NCBI RefSeq assembly: GCF_040954835.1
Contig: NC_090697.1
Location: forward strand, 37,570,788 to 37,634,787
Reading direction: 5' to 3'
DNA: 64,000 nt
DNA from: Lepisosteus oculatus
Taxonomy: Eukaryota; Chordata; Actinopteri; Semionotiformes; Lepisosteidae
The position numbers and the translations under genes are program-made. The notes below the pieces were generated by a model. That model saw nothing but the letters and a program-made list of their open reading frames with translations. It did no database searches and was not told the origin of the DNA. The stretch's first letter is position 1. Each line of letters starts with the position of its first letter. This document shows, piece by piece, positions 56,968-64,000 of the stretch.

Positions 56968-57160
56968 AGTTTGTAACATCTCTCAGAGTAAACACTTCTA
57001 GCTTCAAAGTAGAGAGGATATTTGTTGCGGTATGGGGGATCCTTTGAACAAAAACAATTGTAAAATTTACCTGAATACCTACTGTAGGTAAGTTGTGGGG
57101 TAATGATTGATAAAGAGCAGGACGGAAACACATCATGTAAGATCACATTAAGACCACATA
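56968..57160 (+). repeat. Unclassified interspersed repeat, paired with 45738-45932
   Basis: Same-orientation match to 45738-45932, followed by a purine-rich GGACAAGAAGAAGAAAGGG stretch to about 57240. Sequence to 57600 is T-rich with no gene. Confidence 0.55.
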
Positions 57161-57818
57161 GGGAACAGGACAAGAAGAAGAAAGGGAGGACAAAAACAGG
57201 GGGAAGAGAGGATGAGGAGAGACAAGAAAGGAGTTGGAACTTTAAGCTTGTACCAGGTGAGAGACCCCACTTCATGATCATCCAAACAAAACCTGACTGG
57301 AGCTAAGTATCTGAACCTTGCTAGGGAGAGCTTGCTATTCTGTGTTTTTGTTTTTACTTTATACTTTTGTTCAGTGCCTTTCTCACCTACTTCATTGAAC
57401 ATTGTTTATGGTGCCTTACCTCCTTTCAGCTGTGGAGTTTCCACAATCTTTCCTATTCTGCTTCATTGACATGCCTTGTGAGGTACCTTTTAGGGTACTG
57501 AACCTCTTTTTGAGTTCTATATTAACCAGATGTATTCTTTGTTATATGTGTCTCCCTATTACCCCTGTGTAGTGTACTGTACAACATAATTCTTTTTAAA
57601 AAAATTAAAAATGTGTAAGATCTGTTGTCAATAGCCTGCCTCTGTGCTAGAGTGAGAGAAAGGAACTACTGTATGGCAAACAGTGGTTTCCAGAAAAAAA
57701 AGAATTCCTTAAGATTAAAAGCTTTGGATTTAGATCCCAAAATCACTCTGCCTTTCTGCTTCCTACATGCAAGTGCTGGTCATTTATCTGAGTGTGCTTC
57801 TATTCTGTATGCTTTATT

Positions 57819-58159
57819 CATCCATTTTTGACAAGCTTTATCCGATATACAGTTGTGGAGTGGCTGGAGCCTATCCCAGCACGGAACATGCACAAAGCAG
57901 GGTACAGCCTAGATGAGATGCCAGTCCAACATTGGGCAGACAAACACACACTTGCACCAGGGACAATTTTCCCAGAAGTCAATTAATCTACTAGTATGTC
58001 TTAGGACTGTGGAAGGAAACAGGGGCACCCAGAGGAAACTCACGTGAACACAGGGAGAACATTCAAACTCTGCACAATCAGCGCCCCAGGCCCAAAATTG
58101 AACCCAGGGTCACATTGCTGTGAAGCAGCAATGCTAACCTGTACTCCCTGGGCTGCCAT
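57819..58159 (-). repeat. tRNA-derived SINE, nearly full length
   Basis: Reversed tail at 57819-57905 (CATCCATTTTTGACAAGC, GGAGCCTATCCCAGCA), body with CCCAGAAGTCAATTAATCTA and GGAGAACATTCAAACTCTGC, and head at 58080-58159 (CCCAAAATTGAACCCAGGG for the B-box; CTGGGCTGCCATC at the end). Confidence 0.85.
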
Positions 58160-58169
58160 CTACATGCAT

Positions 58170-60035
58170 CTACAAATTCACTTTATTTATTTTTTCATTC
58201 ATTAATGGTTTGATAATGTAGAGCTGACACATTTTCATATAGCCATCACAAAACTGAAAACTATTAAAGCTTATGCAACTTGGACTAGATATTTTGTGAC
58301 ATTGTTGATCTAAAAAAAAATCCAGAAGTTTTAAAAGGTTTAACTTCATTTTTCTTTTTCCAAATAATACAACCTACTCAAACTGTAATCCACATTTTAT
58401 TTGCTGGTAAAAATCATAAAAAAATCTCTATATAGCATTTGATTGATTTAGAGCAAATCCTAAATTTGAAACTAACATTTAATGTTAGTTCTTAAATAGA
58501 GTTTTGACATTTTGTCAATCAAATAAAATATAACATATTGTTGATGTCTGAATCTACCAGGTTGGCTTTTCCTTAACACTACATAACAGAAGTCAACTAG
58601 GGGTAGTACAAATGAGTTATTGACCATTAACATTTTTTTATCTTTGGAATTTAAATGAAAATGTTCTTTAAATTCATTGGAAAGACTAGGCTTTATGAAC
58701 TTTGGATTAAGACTGCCTGTGATCCCAGTGCCTTTTCAACTGAGAATTCAGTGAATTCAGAATTCAACATGCAGGAAAATTGATGCCCTTTGAATAATAC
58801 ATATGCCATTTGCACACTTTATATCGTTAAATCATTCAACAGTCTCATTGTCAGGATCAAGAAAAAAAAAACTTTCTATTAAACTGTTTTCTTCCAATAA
58901 GCTCCCTACAGATATTCACACTGGACATGCTTCTGTTTCATAATTGATAATTGATGTGAAATACTTTGTGTTACTGCAACATTGGAAATAAATGTCAACT
59001 TTTAAACATCACTTGGTTATCTAGAACTACTTAATCAGATAGACATTGACCATGAGAGTGGCACCTTGTTAAGATAAAACAACAAATATTAAACTTTCAG
59101 CCAGAAGTCAGACAGTTATTTATTACTCACATAGTAGACAAGTCTTTAGAGCACCAAATGACAGGCAAGGAGGAATACAACCTGCTATATATACGATTTA
59201 ATAACCTGATGAAAAAAAAATCATTTTCATTCAAAAATAGTCACTCTCCATTTATAGTAGATATTTTACTTGACTTATTTGTGAATAACAATTGAATTAT
59301 GATATTATTGTTCTACTAATGATTAATTGGTCATTGCAAATGTTAATGAAATCTTTGGGTTTTATAAGACCTATCCCAATCTAGTTGTAGTGAGCAACTA
59401 ATCTTTTCTGACAGTTTTCAAGCCACATTATATATTGTTTTTTTTTTACTTTTGATATTTTATAAAATGATTTGTAAAGCTTTTAAAAGCCAAATCTGAA
59501 TTTGAAATTATTACAAGTACCGTTGAATCAAAACTTACTGCTGCAAGAAAACCTCATCTTAAAATAACTGGTACTTGCTAACATAGAAAAAACAAATTTG
59601 TTGTTGTTTTTATTGGACTAAGAGCATAATATTATATATTTTGGGGAACTGACATAATTATTAATTCCTAATACTAAATACTAAATATACTGAATATCAA
59701 AACAAAACAAAATACTAAAATGGAACAGTTGGTTTTGATTGCAAAACAGTATACAGTATTGTTATTAAGAACTATTTTCATATAAACGTTAACCTATATT
59801 TTATACTGTGCTTAGAATAAGAGACCTCTCTGGTTAAAATAGTAACTTACTATTTTATATGATATAGCACGGTTTCTGTTTACTTCCCATTATTTTTTTA
59901 TACTATCTCATTTTGAATTATAACTGTTGGTTTGCTTTGGTACAATACTGCAATGCCAGTACCAGCACTAGTCTCTGTCCCTAAATGTGCCCTGTTATGC
60001 TGCTTGTAATTACACATGGTTCAGGTTCCATGGTG
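58170..60035. other. Intergenic, no gene seen
   Basis: Very AT-rich with long A runs; nothing identified. Confidence 0.45.
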
Positions 60036-60041
60036 ACTTAC

Positions 60042-60106
60042 AGGAGAGTCTCCATTAGCTGGAGGAGTGAGGGGTCTCTCTCTGATTATCTCTCTCATAC
60101 CAAAAT
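60042..60106 (-). other. Exon-like stretch, unknown gene
   Basis: On the minus strand a TTTTTGTTTCTAAG acceptor is followed by a 65-base open segment reading FGMREIIRERPLTPPANGDSP after a two-base split codon, then a strong donor, CCT|GTAAGT. Composition is unlike the AT-rich surroundings. I do not recognise the peptide. It could be an alternative or unannotated exon of a minus-strand gene, or chance. Confidence 0.3.
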
Positions 60107-60289
60107 CTTAGAAACAAAAAAGAATATGAGGAAACCTGATTCAAGTATACATTAAGTAAGTGAATTCTATAGACTTCTTCAGAATTAACAATGAATCGCA
60201 TGTTTGCAAAGTCTGCAGCTCAATTTTCTTCCAAAATATACAAAACGTATCCTGTTTAAAACCACTTTTTTCCCTTATTGACGCTGAGA

Positions 60290-60660
60290 AATGTTTGTAT
60301 ATCATCAAGGCTAGACTATTTTAGTGCCCTGTTAACTGGTTCATCCAAGAAATTATAGCAAATATTACAGTATATACAGAACTGTGGTGCTGATCAAGTT
60401 GGAAAAATGTAACATATTTCTCCTGTGCTGAAAGAAATGCACTGGCTACCGATCTCTTATAGGACAGAATTACAGGATAAGCTATCTTCTGGGTACCTTC
60501 ACAGGTCCCAATTTGGTCATTTAATTTGGGTTTATCTAGGCTTCTATTTCATATGCCTTATTTTACATTAGGGAGCTGAGCTTTTTCAATAATAGCCTCT
60601 TGTCTCTGGAATACACTTCCTGGCGATATTAAAAATGAAGCTTTTGTTGATGTTTTAAAA
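60290..60660 (+). mobile_element. Highly degenerate L2-type LINE fragment
   Basis: GCACTGGCTACCGATCTCTTA (LHWLPIS-like) near 60439, AGACTATTTTAGTGCCCTG (LDYxxAL-like) near 60314 and CTCTTGTCTCTGGAATACAC (LWNSLP-like) near 60597 are in the usual L2 order. Full of stops. Confidence 0.6.
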
Positions 60661-60759
60661 TATAATAGTAAAATGCACACAGAAATGATGTGCTTATGAT
60701 ATGCCTTATGATTTGAACTATAATGGAGTCTGTATGGACTCTCACAGTCCAGATACATA

Positions 60760-62946
60760 CAGATGCAGCCATTCAAAATGCACTGGCGATACCGCATTAT
60801 TTTGCGGTGCGATTTACGAGTACAACCCCCCTCTCTGCGGGAGTGCTGGCTGTGACGAATTAAACTGGTTTCACAGGTATTTTCAAAGTAGAAGGGGGTG
60901 AGATTTCCAGCTTAATTTTCGTGTTAAATAATTTTTTTTAAATTAAAATTCAGTCTATACAGCAATCACATATTTGGGTACCGTTTCATAAAACTTTCAT
61001 GCTTAAAATGTTTAGGGAGAAATGGAAGACTGATAATGGAATGGAATGGAATGAATGATAAGTGTCGCAGTTTAAATAATTTTTGTAGTTAGAAATTATG
61101 AAACGCTCTGTTAAAAGCAAGAGAGTTTTTATGTCCGTTGCAGTAAAAGAAAATGGCTGACAAAGTAGGGCTTGGACAGATTCCAAGTGCATTTTTGCAA
61201 TTTACGTTGCATTGTCCAATGTGCTGCTGTAATACAGTTTAAAATAAGTCTAAACTGTATCAGCTTTATGTATGGGTTGCAATTTAGAAAAAAGTCAAAA
61301 ACCGCACTCAAAATGCAATTTAGAGCTTTCTGGCAAGAGGAGACACCCAAATTAATAATGTAACATGCCACTGTTTGTGCATGAACAAACTTATACTGCT
61401 ATTTTCCTTAAATACGCGATTAAAAAAAATGTTTTTGAATAGCCGGTGGAACACATTCCATAAGAATCAGCGCTTTTTTATATCACCTTTAAAGGTGGCT
61501 TCTCAAAACGCTTTACAGGATAAAAACAACAATAACAGCAACAACAACAATATTGTATTTCATTGCACTTTGAAAACCAAGTAATAACTTAACTATATGT
61601 GCAAACATTTTATGATATGTCGCTGTTGTGAATGTCTGTGGAGTGTATCTTATTTGCCTTTCTGTCCTGACTCTCTCGCACACCCTCCCCCCTCTCTCCC
61701 TCAATTCAATTCAATTCAAGGTGCTTTATTAGCATGACAATCAGTGTTGGGTATTTACTTTGCTTTGAGATTCCACTTTTAAAGGTGATATATAAAATCA
61801 AGGCTTTAACTCCGCAAGTCTGAGTTCTCGTGTCTGTCCTATCCGAACCGTGTACAACTTTTTAGCATAGCTTACACTTTTATAAAATGTATTTAAAAAA
61901 TAAAAACAATTACAATCTAATCTTTCCACATTTGATCCCAAGATCCCAAGAAAAATAAATCTAAATGGGGAGAAAGCTATGCTGAAAGTTTATTAAGATA
62001 CTTAGAAGACAAAGATATCAATTTATGTTGCATTTGTCTGATTGTGAATCAAAAAACACATATATTTAAACACGCGTTTACGATTTAAATCAAAATGTGA
62101 TTCAAATCAATATAAATGTTTATTTTGTAACGCATAGGTGACTATTCATTGTTATTAAAATGACTTAAATTCGATCATGTTGTGATATTTAGAAATATAA
62201 ATTTGTTTGGTGCGAGTGAGGTTTTATTTAATCTCTGACCAAGGGAAACTTTTCATTTCATTCAAGAAATGTTAGTTAAAAAAAGAAGTCATGGCTCCAG
62301 TGGGATTCGATCACAGACCGTGTGACATGGGAGTCAGGAATCTAACCCACAGCGCCACCGGCAAGGTCACATGCAAAGTGCTGAAAAAGCACTAAAGAAA
62401 CATTATCAACAGACAATGTACAGTGTTGCGGTACATGAATATAATTATATCGTTATTAATTTCTTTAGATACGAGATTCCATATTATATTCCTTTTTAAT
62501 CAAATTCTAAAAGTATGCTAGTTGACTCCGGTATCTCGTTAGTTAAAGACTTCGATGCTTAAAATGTTTAGGGAGAAATGGAATACTGGTGTGAATTTTT
62601 TCTTTAAAGTACCAAGACCAGCCATATACTGTATGTTTATGTTCCAAAATTAATATAGTTTATGGCCTTCACACGCTTTACAGTATGCTCCTATTCTTTT
62701 TATGCTCAGCTACTAAGATTTCCCTTCAGTGGTAAAATTCCATATAAATATTCAATACTACAACGGGCACAGTAAAGACGTTTACTGTAAATCTTTCTAC
62801 GACAGACCAATGGACCACGAGTGCCCCTGTCGGTCAACCAATCACGTAGCGCAGTACCGCGCATCATCATGCATCACAATGTGCGACGCCGTAGCCAATT
62901 ACCTCCAGTAGGTGTATGTACCGCGCACTTTGAATGGCTGCATCTG
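60760..62946. mobile_element. Non-autonomous element with terminal inverted repeats and TA target duplication
   Basis: Begins CAGATGCAGCCATTCAA at 60760 and ends with its complement at 62946. TA flanks both ends (60758-60759 and 62947-62948). It contains a reversed tRNA-headed SINE with L2-like tail, a 478-base later insertion (61660-62137), and a second copy of TTAAAATGTTTAGGGAGAAA (61002 and 62558). No transposase frame was found. Positions 61125-62946 match 51248-52608 in reverse. Confidence 0.7.
61660..62137 (+). repeat. Insertion in the right arm with an L2-like tail
   Basis: Absent from the left arm, where the flanks GCCT and GTGACTATTC are directly joined. It has an L2-like TTGCTTTGAGATTCCACTTT then AAAGGTGATATATAAAA piece near 61757-61797, and a TCAATTCAATTCAATTCAAG microsatellite. 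Not further classified. Confidence 0.55.
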
Positions 62947-62949
62947 TAC

Positions 62950-63650
62950 TGATGTATAATGAGGGCAATCCAGAAACACTTGCAGTACTTGCCTATATCA
63001 CCTACTCAGCTTTACAAATCAACCATACCACAGGTACATGGTATAACCCTGATTTATTGTCTCATTTCATGCATCTCTAATTGTTGCCTGTAATTTTCAT
63101 TGAACAAACATTCACTTAACAAATGACTTTTGAGGAAACAAAGAGATTGGTGTACTCTTGCGACCTTGAAGGAAACCCATGTCACTTCTGTAATTGGTGT
63201 CAGTAGACCAGTAGGTGGTGCTCTTCTCTCTGGGTGAGGCTTTCCAAACCAGTGAAGCTCGTGGCCGGGGACACTTTTGTAGGCGCAGATGAGTAAGAAA
63301 ACCACTTGTTGATTCGGACTGTGCTGTGTCTGCCAACACCACCCCACTCCAAGCTGTGCTGTCTGACAAAGTTTGGCTAGTCTGTGAGCTGTATTTGTAT
63401 GTAAACTCTCGGTGAGAATGGATCATGTTACTAATCATGCTATCAGTAAACAGCACAAACTCATCAACCTGCATCAGGGGATGTTATTATTAGTGAAAGT
63501 GTTTTCCATCTTTAAACTTCCTGTTCTGCAGAGGTTTGTGGCACTTCTTGCCCGGTCAGGGAGAATAAGGAGTAACCCCCCCTTCTCTTCCTCCTCTCCC
63601 CAGCCCCCTTCTGTATGGGCTTGTACCTCGACATGGTGAACACCACAGGG
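62950..63650. other. Intergenic, no gene seen
   Basis: GC is higher at 63180-63640, and several overlapping open frames occur there, but none has a recognisable domain. Confidence 0.4.
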
Positions 63651-63654
63651 GGCG

Positions 63655-63838
63655 CTGTGGCCTGGGCCTGGGCCTGGGAAAATTGACCCAGGTGTGAGTG
63701 CTTGAGTCTGTGAGTGCCCCATGATGGACTGACATCCCATCCAGGATGTATCCAACCTTGCACCCGGTGCTTGCCTGTTTATTCTCCAACTTCCCCACGA
63801 CCCTGTATTGGATGAAGTGGTTAGAAAGTGACATTGGT
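63655..63838 (+). repeat. tRNA-derived SINE, 5'-truncated
   Basis: Carries GGGAAAATTGACCCAGGTGT, GATGGACTGACATCCCATCC and the tail CACGACCCTGTATTGGATGA then AGTGGTTAGAAAGTG. The head is missing. Confidence 0.85.
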
Positions 63839-64000
63839 AACTATACTCTTGTCAACAGGTCATCTGTGTTTTAAACTAGCATTCATTCTGGATGAATCCC
63901 CTGAGTTACTCTAGGAGCTCTGTAGTACTAAACATTTATTAACTAATTGCAGTATCATGATCATCTTTTGAAACTGTCAAAATTACTATGTCACCGTAAA
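63839..64000. other. Window end, nothing seen
   Basis: Short AT-rich stretch without a feature. Confidence 0.4.

Noticed and set aside
63054..63834. Cluster of overlapping 80-120-codon frames suggesting a gene near the right edge.
   Set aside because: Frames overlap in several phases without domains or splice signals; the last part is a SINE.

Overview
The window is vertebrate nuclear DNA, most likely from a ray-finned fish. It is AT-rich, has compact spliced genes with GT-AG introns, and is crowded with fish-type repeats: 5S-rRNA-derived SINEs, tRNA-derived SINEs, L2-clade LINEs, Tc1/mariner and hAT transposons, and LTR remnants. I cannot fix the species from sequence alone. An early-branching (non-teleost) ray-finned fish is a guess based on the repeat mix.

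Three genes are supported, and their order and orientation match the human 6q22.33 block RSPO3(+), RNF146(+), ECHDC1(-). The window opens in the last intron of RSPO3 and contains only its terminal coding exon (1043-1224), which encodes the basic C-terminal tail. RNF146 follows. A CpG-rich start region near 7640-7783 carries a perfect CRE site, a possible second leader exon lies at 9833-9893, and the whole 365-residue RING+WWE protein is encoded in one exon (11267-12364). ECHDC1 lies on the minus strand as five coding exons between 30889 and 23937. They join in frame to a 303-residue crotonase-fold ethylmalonyl-CoA decarboxylase. A candidate leader exon and promoter lie near 34392-34550.

The three products do not form one pathway. 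RSPO3 is a secreted Wnt amplifier. RNF146 also promotes Wnt signalling, by degrading PARylated AXIN and tankyrase. ECHDC1 is a metabolite-repair enzyme. RSPO3 and RNF146 both act positively on Wnt signalling, so their adjacency is notable, but nothing in the sequence shows co-regulation.

Everything else is intron, intergenic DNA or repeats. No further protein-coding gene is convincing from 34.6 kb to the end, apart from one exon-like stretch at 60042-60106 (minus). The most interesting structures are: a Tc1-like transposon broken by two later insertions (21431-23650); an approximately 480-bp tandem repeat carrying telomere-like motifs and interrupted by a solo LTR (18110-20400); a hAT element with a perfect 8-bp target duplication inside an ECHDC1 intron (28040-28954); a long foldback element (31645-32012); tRNA-derived SINEs with internally inverted tails (2843-3247 and 26036-26450); and a 1.35-kb inverted-repeat pair about 8.5 kb apart (51248-52608 and 61125-62946), the right copy of which looks like a complete element with TA target duplications.
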